This document shows, in pieces, positions 55,166-63,960 of a DNA stretch of 64,000 bases. This DNA comes from Rhizobium sp. AC27/96. Lineage in GTDB: Bacteria; Pseudomonadota; Alphaproteobacteria; Rhizobiales; Rhizobiaceae. Positions within the stretch are counted from its first letter, which is position 1; each line of letters begins with the position of its first letter. Position numbers and translations under genes: made by a program. The notes under the pieces are model-generated. The model saw only the letters and a program-made list of their open reading frames with translations, did no database searches and was not told the DNA's origin. The stretch spans positions 62,001-126,000 of the forward strand of contig NZ_LXKN01000009.1 in assembly GCF_001692325.1 (NCBI RefSeq), in the 5' to 3' direction.

Positions 55166-55214
55166 AAAGCTCCCACAGACTTGAATGCGCCTGACAATCA
55201 CCCTTGAACGACGG

Positions 55215-56069
55215 CTACTTCCCATCCCAGGGCTTCAGCGCATCCTGCTTCAGCTGGCGCTGCTTTTCGGGCGGCAGCTTGTAGTCGCCCTTGTAGGGTG
55301 CGCTCTCGAACGAGCCGTAGGTCGGGTTGGCGATGGCGATCCAGTCGTGGCCGAAATGGGCGGCATTGGCTTCGAAGGCTTTCTGGCGCTCCTCGACCGT
55401 ACCCTTGTAGTCATCGGTGAAGTCGCCGAAATTGTCGCCGAACATCAGGAGAATGCGGTAGTCCTTGGCGATGAAGGCGCGGCGCGTGCCCTTGGCGGAG
55501 CCCCAGTCCGGCTGTTCCTTCGCACTGAGAAAGGTGTCGACATTGTCGCCCATCGGGAAGCCGAAACGCTTCATTTCCTCGAGGGTCGGCTTTTCCTCGT
55601 CAACTGTGCGATTGGTGACGTAGAAGACCTTTACGCCTTTCGAGGCGGCATATTGGGTGAATTCGACGGCGCCCGGGATCGGTTTGTCCTGCTGGGCATT
55701 CACATATTGCGTCCAGCTATCCGGCGTGAAGCTCGTTCCTGCCGTGATGTTGCGCGCCTGATAGGCCGATGTGTTGAGCACGGTGTCATCGACATCGAGG
55801 ATGATGGCCGGTGGAAAGTCCTGGAAATTGCCTGTCTGCTCTACCGGTGCTGCGGTCCAGTTCTTGTCGGCCAGTGCCTGATCCAGCCGCAAGCGGGCGA
55901 GCGCATAGGCGCCAAGCGCATTGGCCTGAGCCTCGACCGAGGTCTGGTCCCAGAGAACGGCGTTGAGATTGTCGTCAGGCATGGCAGCCGGCAGATCTGC
56001 TGCAAGGGCCGGCATGGCCGAGGCGAGACCGATCATCAAAGTCAGGCACTTAGAATATCTCTTTCGCAC
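55215..56069 (-). CDS. Class C acid phosphatase (HAD superfamily, P4-like 5'-nucleotidase)
   Basis: 284 residues. Four-Asp HAD signature of class C phosphatases: ILDVDDTVLNTS near residue 85 and LMFGDNFGDFTDDYKG. A Sec signal peptide (LTLMIGLASAMPALAAD) has no lipobox Cys, so soluble periplasmic. Start uncertain: GTG at 56069 has AAGGAG about six bases before it and gives a compact signal peptide; ATG at 56084 contains that ribosome-binding sequence within the coding frame and is less likely. It dephosphorylates nucleotides or sugar phosphates. Confidence 0.9.
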   Translation of the reverse strand: MRKRYSKCLTLMIGLASAMPALAADLPAAMPDDNLNAVLWDQTSVEAQANALGAYALARLRLDQALADKNWTAAPVEQTGNFQDFPPAIILDVDDTVLNTSAYQARNITAGTSFTPDSWTQYVNAQQDKPIPGAVEFTQYAASKGVKVFYVTNRTVDEEKPTLEEMKRFGFPMGDNVDTFLSAKEQPDWGSAKGTRRAFIAKDYRILLMFGDNFGDFTDDYKGTVEERQKAFEANAAHFGHDWIAIANPTYGSFESAPYKGDYKLPPEKQRQLKQDALKPWDGK

Positions 56070-56218
56070 ACCACTCTCCTTCATCAAATTCCCGGGAATC
56101 AATCGGTCGCATCAAGGATTTCAAACGGGCATCAAAGTCCTGATCCGGATAAGGATAGTTTGCGCGCCGATGTAATGTGTCAAGTATATGACAGTCGGCT
56201 GTGTCCGATTTGGATTGC

Positions 56219-56258
56219 AAAAGCAAAAAAGCTCCCCATCCGGAAAGGATGAGGAGCG
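56219..56258 (-). terminator. Rho-independent terminator after the ThuA-like operon
   Basis: On the minus strand GCTCCTCATCC-TTTCC-GGATGGGGAGC (one wobble) is followed by TTTTTTGCTTTT. It ends transcription of the ROK-Gfo-ThuA-like genes. Confidence 0.9.
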
Positions 56259-56283
56259 ATGGCTTTAAAAAAGATGGAGATGT

Positions 56284-56925
56284 TCAGCGCGCGGCCCAGT
56301 TGGCGCCGCGGCGGAAGATGGTCTTCATCTGCGGCACGTCGAATTCCTTGGCCTGGTGGCCGAGCGAGGAATAGAAGACGCGGCCCTTGCCGTATTTGCG
56401 CTTCCAGGCGACCGGCATGACGACGCCGTCGATCCAGTAGGCGTGGTCGCCGGTGAAGGTTGTCGTCGCCAGCACCTCGTTCGACGGGTCGACATGCATG
56501 TAATATTGCTCCGACGTATAGGGGAAATCGGTGATCCCCTCCATGATCGGGTCGTCGGGCCGCGTGATGTTGACGGTATAGTCGATGATGTTGCCGGGAT
56601 GGGCGACCCACTGGCCGCCGATGATGAACTGGTACTCGACGCTTTCGCGGAACGAGTCACCGGCGCCGCCGTGATAGCCGGCAATGCCGACGCCGCTTTC
56701 GATCGCGTCAGCGAGGTTCTTCACCTCTTCCTTCTCGATCTTCGACATGGTGACGATCGGCACGATCAGGCTGAGATCATGGATCGAGGGATCGGCGAAG
56801 GCCTCGGTGCTGTTTTCGAGGTAGACCTTGAAGCCGTCCTCTTCCAGCATGTCGCGGATGATATGGGCGCATTCCTGCGGTTCGTGGCCGCTCCAGCCGC
56901 CCCAGACGATAAGTGCTTCACGCAT
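56284..56925 (-). CDS. ThuA-like domain protein
   Basis: 213 residues with the class I glutamine-amidotransferase-like fold of ThuA: ALIVWGGWSGHEPQECAHIIRDML, VGIAGYHGGAGDSFRESVEYQ, FTGDHAYWIDGVVMPVAWKRKYGKGRVFYSSLGH. ThuA proteins act on 3-keto derivatives of disaccharides in rhizobia, produced by a Gfo/Idh partner (ThuB). The gene follows such a partner by 24 bases. AGGAGG precedes the ATG. Whether it acts on a trehalose-like sugar here is unknown. Confidence 0.9.
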   Translation of the reverse strand: MREALIVWGGWSGHEPQECAHIIRDMLEEDGFKVYLENSTEAFADPSIHDLSLIVPIVTMSKIEKEEVKNLADAIESGVGIAGYHGGAGDSFRESVEYQFIIGGQWVAHPGNIIDYTVNITRPDDPIMEGITDFPYTSEQYYMHVDPSNEVLATTTFTGDHAYWIDGVVMPVAWKRKYGKGRVFYSSLGHQAKEFDVPQMKTIFRRGANWAAR

Positions 56926-56949
56926 GATATTCCTCCTGAAATTGTGCGG

Positions 56950-58050
56950 TTAGCGGCCGATTTTTCCGTCCACGAGGGATTCGGACAGAGGGGCCGGACG
57001 TTCGGTTTGCGTCGTGATGGTGACCGTACGCCCGGTCTCGGACGCGGTCTGGAAGGCTTCCATGACCTCGAGCACATGCAGCGCCAGGCTGCCATTGGCG
57101 CGGTGCGGCCGGTTGGAGCGGATGGCATGGGCGAGATCGGCGACGCCGAGCGAACGGTAATTACCATCGGCATAGGGAGCCGTAACCTCGCGGTCTTCGA
57201 ACTGGCCACCCTTCTTGAGATACTCGACCGCGCCGCCGAAATGGTTCGGATCCGGCACGATCAGCGTGCCCTCGGTGCCGTAGACTTCGAGCGGCACATG
57301 CTTGTGGCCGGCAACGTCGAAGCTCATGCCGATCTGCACGACCGCGCCATTGGCAAAGGCCATGACGCCGGCGACGTGGGTGGGCACATGCACGGGGATA
57401 TGCTCGCCGTTGCGTGGCTCGCTGGTGATGATGCGCTCCTTGCGCGGCGTCACGGCAAAGCCGGCAACCTGGGAGACGGGGCCGAGCAGGTTGACGAGAT
57501 CGGTGATGTAATAGGGACCCATGTCGAGCATCGGGCCGCCGCCGACTTCATAATAGAAAGCCGGATTCGGATGCCAACGTTCGTGGCCGGGGCACATGAA
57601 GGTGGCGGTGCCGCCGACCGGGATGCCGATCGCGCCTTCGTCGATGATGGCGCGGGCCGTTTGGTGGCCGCCGCCGAGGAAGGTATCGGGGGCTGCGCCG
57701 ATTCGCAGGCCCTTGGCGGCAGCCGCGTCAGCCAGCTTCTTGCCCTCGGCGAAATTGATGCCGAGTGGCTTTTCCGAATAGGTGTGCTTGCCAGCGTCCA
57801 GCGCCTGCAGGCCGACGGCGACATGCGCCTTCGGAATGGTCAGGTTGACGATGATCTCGATCGTGGGATCAGCGAACAGGGCGGCGATATCGACCGCCTT
57901 CAGGCCGAATTCAGCAGCTTTCGCCTCGGCAAGCTCGCGATTGAGGTCGGCGACGCCCTTGATGTCGAGAATGGGAAAGGATTTCATGGCTTTGAGATAG
58001 GCGCCGGAAATGTTTCCGCAGCCGATAATGCCAATGCCGACCTTGTTCAT
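56950..58050 (-). CDS. Gfo/Idh/MocA family oxidoreductase (ThuB-like partner)
   Basis: 366 residues: IGIIGCGNISGAYL (canonical dinucleotide loop), TYSEKPLGI, GPMLDMGPYYITDLVNLLG. It has the standard family length. Paired with the ThuA-like gene it fits the known rhizobial scheme in which an imported glycoside is oxidised to a 3-keto sugar. The ATG at 58050 is used; longer forms have no ribosome-binding site. The ROK regulator lies upstream on the same strand with an R2 repeat between. Confidence 0.9.
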   Translation of the reverse strand: MNKVGIGIIGCGNISGAYLKAMKSFPILDIKGVADLNRELAEAKAAEFGLKAVDIAALFADPTIEIIVNLTIPKAHVAVGLQALDAGKHTYSEKPLGINFAEGKKLADAAAAKGLRIGAAPDTFLGGGHQTARAIIDEGAIGIPVGGTATFMCPGHERWHPNPAFYYEVGGGPMLDMGPYYITDLVNLLGPVSQVAGFAVTPRKERIITSEPRNGEHIPVHVPTHVAGVMAFANGAVVQIGMSFDVAGHKHVPLEVYGTEGTLIVPDPNHFGGAVEYLKKGGQFEDREVTAPYADGNYRSLGVADLAHAIRSNRPHRANGSLALHVLEVMEAFQTASETGRTVTITTQTERPAPLSESLVDGKIGR

Positions 58051-58084
58051 AGACTTCCTCCAAATGAATTGTCTTTGCTGTGCT

Positions 58085-58185
58085 GGAGCGGCTCGGCGTT
58101 TCACGTAAGCCCTGAGCCGCTCCATCTTATTGTTTCGACGCAATTCCGGACGGAAAACCGCTGTGCACTTTTCCCGGAATTGTTG
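58085..58185. repeat. Two-hairpin intergenic repeat, copy B (family R2)
   Basis: Hairpin 1 GAGCGGCTC/GAGCCGCTC and hairpin 2 CAATTCCGG/CCGGAATTG with the conserved inner AAAACCGCTG and GCACTTTT. Compared with copy A, hairpin 1 differs in sequence on both arms but still pairs. It lies between the oxidoreductase and ROK genes. Confidence 0.8.
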
Positions 58186-58191
58186 TGGGAA

Positions 58192-59394
58192 TTACAGAGC
58201 CGATGCCGGCCCCGTCGTTCCCCAAGGCGATTCGTAGAGTTCGCGCAGCGCAACGACGGCGGCGCCCTGCGCCCAGGTCTCGTCGGTCGACTGATCGAAA
58301 ACCAGTTCGGTCACGCCCTTGATCGAGGGCGGGATCGCCAGCGAATAGGCCTCCCGAAGGCCGTCGAGAAAGGGCTGGCCGAGCGCCAGGCTCGATCCCA
58401 CCAGAATGACGCGCGGCGGGGCGAACAACGTGACGATATTGGCAAGCGCCGTACCGCAGGCCTCGCCGGCGCGGATCGCCGCGCCGATCAGCATATTGTC
58501 CTCGGCGGCAATCAGCGTCTTTGCATGCGCCATGCCCTGGCCGAGACGAATGGCTTCGGCGAAGCGGCCGCTTGGCTGATCGCCGAGAATGGCGCTTTCG
58601 CCGGCAAGGCTCGCCAGCCTGACCACGCCTTGCGTCCCTATGCCGAGAACCAGGTCGCCGAGATTGTGGCTGAGGCCGCCGGCGCCGCGAAAAAGCTGGC
58701 CGCCATGCAGAACGCCGAGCCCCAGCGTCTGTTCCAGCGACACCAGCACCATGTCGTCCAGGTCTCTTGCCCCGCCGAACCAGTGATGGGCGAGCGTAAT
58801 GGCGTGAGCGTCGCTTTCAACGATGGTCGTGACGCCGAGCCGCCCGGACATTTCCTTGGCGAAATCGACGCCGGTTTCGCGGAAGATCGGGCTGGTGCGC
58901 ACATGGCCAGTGCGATGCTCGATAACGCCAGGCAGGCCAAGGCAGACGGAATCGATCTCATCCAGCGCGAGATTGGCATCGACGACGCAGCGGCGCACGC
59001 CATCCTCGATCAGATCGGCGATGACGCCGATCGGCTGTCGGTCAACCCTCAGTGCCAGCGTGAGGGTGGAAAGAACCTCGCCGCGAAAATCCGACACGAC
59101 GAAGACCATGCGATTGGCGGCGATCTTCGCGCCGACGACGCGGGCGGCATCCGGATTGAGCTCCAGCATGACGCGGGGCCGGCCGCGGGCGGCGGCCTCG
59201 CGCAAGTCGCCCTCGGTGCGGGCAAGGATCAGGCCGTCATCCAGCAGCGATGCCGTGATTGCCGAGACCGTGGTGGTCGAAAGCTGGGTGCGGTCGCTGA
59301 TTTCGATACGTGCGATGGAGCCCGCTCGCCGGATCGTATCCAGCACATTGAAGCGGTTTATCGCCCGCATAAGTTCGGGATCTGCTGTTTTCAT
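58192..59394 (-). CDS. ROK family transcriptional regulator (NagC/XylR-type)
   Basis: 400 residues: N-terminal winged helix (ARIEISDRTQLSTTTVSAITASLLDDGLI, then RGRPRVMLEL), then a sugar-kinase-like ROK domain with LGLPGVIEH and VESDAHAITLAHHWFGG. The zinc motif of ROK proteins (CxCGxxGCxE) is missing: the corresponding region reads GGLSHNLGDLVLGIGTQGVV, so structure or sugar sensing may differ. The ATG at 59394 is used. It is divergent from the ABC transporter and heads the Gfo/ThuA genes, so it probably regulates both. Confidence 0.9.
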   Translation of the reverse strand: MKTADPELMRAINRFNVLDTIRRAGSIARIEISDRTQLSTTTVSAITASLLDDGLILARTEGDLREAAARGRPRVMLELNPDAARVVGAKIAANRMVFVVSDFRGEVLSTLTLALRVDRQPIGVIADLIEDGVRRCVVDANLALDEIDSVCLGLPGVIEHRTGHVRTSPIFRETGVDFAKEMSGRLGVTTIVESDAHAITLAHHWFGGARDLDDMVLVSLEQTLGLGVLHGGQLFRGAGGLSHNLGDLVLGIGTQGVVRLASLAGESAILGDQPSGRFAEAIRLGQGMAHAKTLIAAEDNMLIGAAIRAGEACGTALANIVTLFAPPRVILVGSSLALGQPFLDGLREAYSLAIPPSIKGVTELVFDQSTDETWAQGAAVVALRELYESPWGTTGPASAL

Positions 59395-59449
59395 GTGAAT
59401 GACGCCGAATGACGGACCCGCTCGGCTGCGGCCTGGTATTTTTAACGGA

Positions 59450-59567
59450 ATGCGTATTAAATAACCTATGCCCATTGCCCAATGTCAAGCCGTTTTGCGG
59501 CCGATCTGCCGAAAATTTGGCAATGGTGGTTGACATTTCAGCAAAGCTCCGTTGAATTAATCCGTAT
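59450..59567. promoter_or_regulatory. Divergent regulatory region with two ROK-type candidate sites and a promoter
   Basis: The motif TTAATnCGnAT appears at 59450-59460 (on the minus strand, TTAATACGCAT) and at 59557-59567 (plus strand, TTAATCCGTAT), each about 50-56 bases from one of the divergent start codons. TTGACA at 59530-59535 is a good -35 box for the transporter, with a weak -10 near 59553-59559 overlapping the second site. Confidence 0.5.
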
Positions 59568-59616
59568 AAGGGAAAAAATATCTGAGGCTCTGATGTTCCC
59601 TTGGGAGGAGAAAATC

Positions 59617-60918
59617 ATGATCCATTTACGTGGGGCTCAAGCCCTTCGCGCGGCCGCTATTGCCGCCACCACCGCACTGACGATGCTGGCAGGCGTGACG
59701 AGCGCCGCGGCCGATACCACCGTCAAATGGCTGCATCTGGAGGCCAATCCGGCCTACGTCGCCATCTGGCGCAAGATCGCCGATGAGTACCAGGCCAAGC
59801 ATCCCGGCACGAAGATCGAGATGCAGTTCCTGGCCAATGAAGCCTTCAAGGCCAAGCTGCCGACGCTTCTGCAGTCGAAGGACGCTCCGGACCTCTTTTA
59901 TAGCTGGGGTGGCGGCGTGCTGAAGCAGCAGCAGCAGACCGGCACGCTGCTCGACCTGACCTCGGCAATGGATGCCAAGGACGGCGCCTGGAAGAAGAGC
60001 TACAATCAGGCCGCAATCAAGGGCCTGACCTTCGATGGCAAGATCAGCGCCGTTCCCTATCAGATGGGCACGGTTTCCTTCTTCTATAACAAGGCACTTT
60101 TCGCCAAGGCCGGCGTCGACGCCGATGCCATCAAGACCTGGGACGACTATCTGGCCGCGGTGAAGAAGATCAAGGCGGCCGGCATCGTGCCGATCGCGGG
60201 CGGTGGCGGCGAGAAGTGGCCGATCCATTTCTACTGGAGCTACCTCGTCATGCGCGATGGCGGCCAGCAGGTTTTCAATGACGCCAAGAACGGCAAAGGC
60301 AACGGCTTCAACGACCCGGCGATCATCAAGGCCGGCGAGCAGCTTGCGGAACTTGGCAAGCTTGAGCCCTTCCAGCCCGGCTATCTCGGCGCGACGTGGC
60401 CGCAGACGCTTGGTGTTTTCGGTGACGGAAAGGCGGCGATGATCCTCAGCTTCGAGACGACGGTCGCCACGCAGCGCGTCAATTCGGGCGATGGCAAGGG
60501 TCTGGCGGACGACAATATCGGCCGCTTCGCCTTCCCGGCTGTGACCGGGGGTGCCGGCGCTCCGACGGATACGCTTGGCGGGTTGAACGGCTGGGCCGTC
60601 ACCAAGAAGGCTCCGCCAGAAACGCTGGATTTCCTCGCCTATCTCACCAATGCCGAGAATGAGCGCACTATCGCCCAGTCCGGCTTGATCATTCCGGTCG
60701 CTATCGGCGCCGAGGATGGCATCAAGTCTCCGCTGATGCGCGGCGCTGCCGATCAGCTGGCGCATTCGACCTGGCACCAGAACTTCTTCGACCAGGATCT
60801 CGGGCCCTCCGTCGGCCGTGTCGTCAACGACATTTCCGTCGGCATCGTCTCCGGCCAGTTGTCGCCGAAGGATGGCGCGCAGCAGGTTCAGGACGCCTTC
60901 GAGCAGGATCAGCTCTAA
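59617..60918 (+). CDS. Extracellular sugar-binding protein of ABC transporter
   Basis: 433 residues with a Sec signal peptide (hydrophobic core then TSAAADTT). The mature N terminus VKWLHLEANPAYVAIWRKIADEYQAKHPGTKIEMQF and the SVSFFYNKALFAKAGVDAD part identify a family 1 binding protein. The ATG at 59617 follows GGGAGGAG; the longer frame beginning at 59482 would run through the promoter region. First gene of a four-gene importer. A strong hairpin with a T tract follows it. Confidence 0.94.
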   Translation: MIHLRGAQALRAAAIAATTALTMLAGVTSAAADTTVKWLHLEANPAYVAIWRKIADEYQAKHPGTKIEMQFLANEAFKAKLPTLLQSKDAPDLFYSWGGGVLKQQQQTGTLLDLTSAMDAKDGAWKKSYNQAAIKGLTFDGKISAVPYQMGTVSFFYNKALFAKAGVDADAIKTWDDYLAAVKKIKAAGIVPIAGGGGEKWPIHFYWSYLVMRDGGQQVFNDAKNGKGNGFNDPAIIKAGEQLAELGKLEPFQPGYLGATWPQTLGVFGDGKAAMILSFETTVATQRVNSGDGKGLADDNIGRFAFPAVTGGAGAPTDTLGGLNGWAVTKKAPPETLDFLAYLTNAENERTIAQSGLIIPVAIGAEDGIKSPLMRGAADQLAHSTWHQNFFDQDLGPSVGRVVNDISVGIVSGQLSPKDGAQQVQDAFEQDQL

Positions 60919-60926
60919 CGGCATCC

Positions 60927-60965
60927 GGCGCCGGTGTTCGCTTGGCACCGGCGCCAATTTTTTTT
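60927..60965 (+). terminator. Intra-operon terminator or stabilising hairpin after the binding-protein gene
   Basis: GGCGCCGGTG and CACCGGCGCC (perfect 10-bp stem, 9-base loop) followed by AA and eight T. It has the form of a Rho-independent terminator but lies between the binding-protein and permease genes of one operon. Confidence 0.85.
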
Positions 60966-60990
60966 CGAATTGCAATTGTCGAGACTGCTC

Positions 60991-61929
60991 ATGACCGATG
61001 TCAGCGCCACGACCACCATACCCTCCGTCGCAAGAGCGAGGCCCGCCGCGAAGCGGAAATCGCCGTCGGCGCGCGGGCGCATGCCGGTCATCCTGCTGTT
61101 TCTGCCGCCTGCACTACTGCTCTTCACCATCTTCGTCATCCTGCCGATGGGCGAAGCGGCCTGGTACAGTTTCTATCGCTGGAACGGATATGGCCCGCCG
61201 ACGGAGTTTGTCGGCCTGCGCAATTTCGAGGTGCTGTTCAAGAACGGCGCGTTCCTGACATCGCTCAAGAACAACGCACTCATCATCGTGGTGTCGATCG
61301 CCGTCCAGGTGCCACTTGCCATCTGGCTGGCGACGATGCTGGCAAACCGTATTCGGGGTGTCGTACTGTTCCGGCTGATCTTCTTCCTGCCCTATGTGCT
61401 GGCTGAAGTTGCGGCTGGCCTGATCTGGCGCTTCGTCTATGATGGCGACTACGGCCTCTTTGCCGCGATCGCGCATTTCCTCGGCACCGCCACGCCCTAT
61501 GTGCTCGCCGACAAGGATCTGGCGATGTATGCCGTGCTCGGCGTCATCGTCTGGAAATATTTCGGCTTCCACATGATGCTGTTTATCGCCGGCCTGCAGT
61601 CCCTCGACAAGAGCGTGCTGGAAGCGGCCGAGATCGACGGCGCCACCGGCTGGCAGAAGTTCCGCTATGTCACCCTGCCGTTGCTCGGCTCGACCTTGCG
61701 TCTCTCGGTCTTCTTCGCCGTTGTCGGCTCGCTGCAGCTCTTCGACATGATCATGCCGCTCACCGGCGGCGGACCGTTCAACTCGACGCAGACGATGGTG
61801 ACCTTCCTCTACAATTTCGGCGTCACCCGCATGCAGGTCGGTCTCGGCAGCGCCGTCGGCGTCGTGCTGTTCGTGATCTGCGTCACCCTCGCCTTCGGCT
61901 ACAAACGGATATTTATGCGCAATGACTGA
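60991..61929 (+). CDS. Sugar ABC transporter permease (CUT1, MalF-like)
   Basis: 312 residues, six segments, EAA loop LEAAEIDGATGWQKFRYVTLPLLGSTL. The ATG at 60991 is used because the longer frame overlaps the terminator. Its stop overlaps the next start by 8 bases. Partner of 61922 and 62792. Confidence 0.93.
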   Translation: MTDVSATTTIPSVARARPAAKRKSPSARGRMPVILLFLPPALLLFTIFVILPMGEAAWYSFYRWNGYGPPTEFVGLRNFEVLFKNGAFLTSLKNNALIIVVSIAVQVPLAIWLATMLANRIRGVVLFRLIFFLPYVLAEVAAGLIWRFVYDGDYGLFAAIAHFLGTATPYVLADKDLAMYAVLGVIVWKYFGFHMMLFIAGLQSLDKSVLEAAEIDGATGWQKFRYVTLPLLGSTLRLSVFFAVVGSLQLFDMIMPLTGGGPFNSTQTMVTFLYNFGVTRMQVGLGSAVGVVLFVICVTLAFGYKRIFMRND

Positions 61930-62770
61930 TATGGCCACATCCGTTCGACTGAGCACCGGCACGAAGATCTATCTTTACGTGTCGCTGACCATCATTGCCG
62001 CCATCGTGCTGATCCCGCTTTTGACGACCGCGCTTGGCGGCTTCAAGTCGCTCGGCGATCTCCGGACCAATCCTTTCGGCCTGCCGGCCGAGTGGCATTT
62101 CGAGAATTACACCGGCATCCTGTTCGGCGACCGCTACTGGCGGCAGATGATGAATTCCTTGATCATCGCCGTATTGACCGTGTTCCTGACGGTATCGGTC
62201 TCGGCCATGGCCGCTTTTGCCTTCGCGCATGTGAAATTCTTCGGCTCGAACTTCCTGCTGAATTATTTCCTCATCGGCCTGATGTTTCCGGCGGCAACCG
62301 CCATCCTGCCGCTGTTCATCCGCATCCGCGATCTCGGCCTGCTCAACACCTACTGGGGTGTCGTGCTGCCGCAGGTGGCTTTCGGCCTCGGTATGAGCAT
62401 CCTGCTGTTCCGCAACTATTTTCGCAACCTCCCGGAAGAATTGTTTCAGGCGGCCTTTGTCGACGGCTGCGGCTATATCCGCTTCTTCTGGCATATCTCG
62501 CTGCCGCTCTCGCGGCCGATCATCGCCACCGTCAGCATCATCTCCTTCGTCGGCAGCTGGAACAGCTACATCCTGCCTTTGATCATGCTGAATTCGGATT
62601 CGATCTATCCCTGGCCGCTCGGCATGATGGTCTATAGCGGCGAATTCGGCACCGAATGGGAGCTGGTGCTCGCCTTCATCACGCTCACCATCCTGCCCAC
62701 CATTATCGTCTTCTTCCTGGCGCAGAAGCATATCATCGCCGGCCTCACCGCCGGTGCGGTGAAATCCTGA
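61922..62770 (+). CDS. Sugar ABC transporter permease (CUT1, MalG-like)
   Basis: 282 residues, six segments; the EAA loop is EELFQAAFVDGCGYIRFFWHISLPLSRPI. Overlaps the previous permease and ends 21 bases before the ATPase gene. Confidence 0.93.
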   Translation: MTDMATSVRLSTGTKIYLYVSLTIIAAIVLIPLLTTALGGFKSLGDLRTNPFGLPAEWHFENYTGILFGDRYWRQMMNSLIIAVLTVFLTVSVSAMAAFAFAHVKFFGSNFLLNYFLIGLMFPAATAILPLFIRIRDLGLLNTYWGVVLPQVAFGLGMSILLFRNYFRNLPEELFQAAFVDGCGYIRFFWHISLPLSRPIIATVSIISFVGSWNSYILPLIMLNSDSIYPWPLGMMVYSGEFGTEWELVLAFITLTILPTIIVFFLAQKHIIAGLTAGAVKS

Positions 62771-62791
62771 GCCTTACTGGAGCAACAAAGC

Positions 62792-63862
62792 ATGGCATCC
62801 GTCGAACTGCACAACATCCACAAGGCCTATGGGGCGCTCACCGTTATCCACGATATCTCGCTTTCGATCGACGATGGCGAGTTCATCGCTCTCGTCGGCC
62901 CCTCGGGCTGCGGAAAATCGACGTTGCTACGCATGATCGCCGGCCTCGAGGAAATCACCGATGGCGACGTGTCGATCGGCGGGCAGGTGGTCAACGCCAT
63001 GACGCCGCGCGAACGCAACATCGCAATGGTCTTCCAGTCCTACGCGCTCTATCCGCATATGACCGTCGCCGAAAACATGGGCTTCAACCTGAAGCTCTCG
63101 GGCCAGACAAAGCAGGTCATCGAACAGCGGGTCAATGAAGCCGCGCGCATGCTTGATCTTACCAAGCTGCTCGACCGCAAGCCGGCGCAGCTCTCCGGTG
63201 GTCAGCGGCAACGCGTCGCCATGGGCCGCGCCGTGGTGCGCAACCCGGCAGTGTTTCTGTTCGACGAGCCGCTCTCCAACCTCGATGCGAAGCTGCGCGT
63301 GCAGATGCGCTCCGAAATCAAGGCGCTGCATCAAAAAGTGCAGACGACCTCGATCTATGTGACCCATGACCAGATCGAGGCGATGACGCTGGCCGATCGC
63401 ATTGTCGTGCTGAACCAGGGCAGGATCGAGCAGCAGGGCACGCCGATCGAGCTCTATCGCAAGCCGGCCAATCTGTTCGTAGCCGGTTTCATCGGCTCAC
63501 CGGCGATGAATTTTCTCGATGGCGTGGTGGATGGGGTTGAGGGTGCACCAGCCGTGCGGCTGAAGGACAGCACGCCGGTGCGCATCGCTGACGAGCGCAA
63601 GGTAAAGCCGGGCCAGAGCGTCAAGATCGGCCTCAGGCCCGAGCATCTGAGCCTTGCAAGCAACGGCTCGCCGCTCAGCGGCCAGACCCTGTTGGTCGAG
63701 CCGACCGGCGCACAGACGCATGTGTTGTTCGATCTCGCGGGCGAGCAGGTGACGGCCGTCGTTGATGGTGAGGCACCGGTGCGCTACGGCCAGCAACTGA
63801 ATGTCTCCGTCAGCCCGGAACAGGTCTATGTCTTTGACGCTGCAAGCGGCCTCGCCCTTTAG
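62792..63862 (+). CDS. Sugar ABC transporter ATP-binding protein (UgpC/MalK-like)
   Basis: 356 residues: Walker A GPSGCGKST, signature LSGGQRQR, Walker B FLFDEPLSNLD, His loop (YVTHDQIEAMTLADR) and C-terminal regulatory part (IGLRPEHL). All ATPase motifs are intact. GGAG lies about 11 bases before the ATG. It completes the importer; an R2 repeat follows immediately. Confidence 0.93.
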   Translation: MASVELHNIHKAYGALTVIHDISLSIDDGEFIALVGPSGCGKSTLLRMIAGLEEITDGDVSIGGQVVNAMTPRERNIAMVFQSYALYPHMTVAENMGFNLKLSGQTKQVIEQRVNEAARMLDLTKLLDRKPAQLSGGQRQRVAMGRAVVRNPAVFLFDEPLSNLDAKLRVQMRSEIKALHQKVQTTSIYVTHDQIEAMTLADRIVVLNQGRIEQQGTPIELYRKPANLFVAGFIGSPAMNFLDGVVDGVEGAPAVRLKDSTPVRIADERKVKPGQSVKIGLRPEHLSLASNGSPLSGQTLLVEPTGAQTHVLFDLAGEQVTAVVDGEAPVRYGQQLNVSVSPEQVYVFDAASGLAL

Positions 63863-63960
63863 AGCATTTTCGCTTTTCTTCGAATCGCGAAAGCGCTCTA
63901 TCTCTTTGTTTTTACGCATTCCGAACGGAAAACCGCTGCGCACTTTTCCTGGAAATGCTT
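63861..63960. repeat. Two-hairpin intergenic repeat, copy C (family R2)
   Basis: Hairpin 1 AGAGC/GCTCT-type arms (63861-63899) and hairpin 2 GCATTCC/GGAAATGC with conserved AAAACCGCTGCGCACTTTT. The copy follows the ATPase stop directly and runs to the end of the partial gene that follows. Confidence 0.75.

Noticed and set aside
56356..59412. A 1018-codon open frame on the plus strand
   Set aside because: It runs antisense to the ThuA-like, Gfo and ROK genes, which have clear family motifs. Long antisense frames are expected in this GC-rich DNA, and the translation has no recognisable domain.
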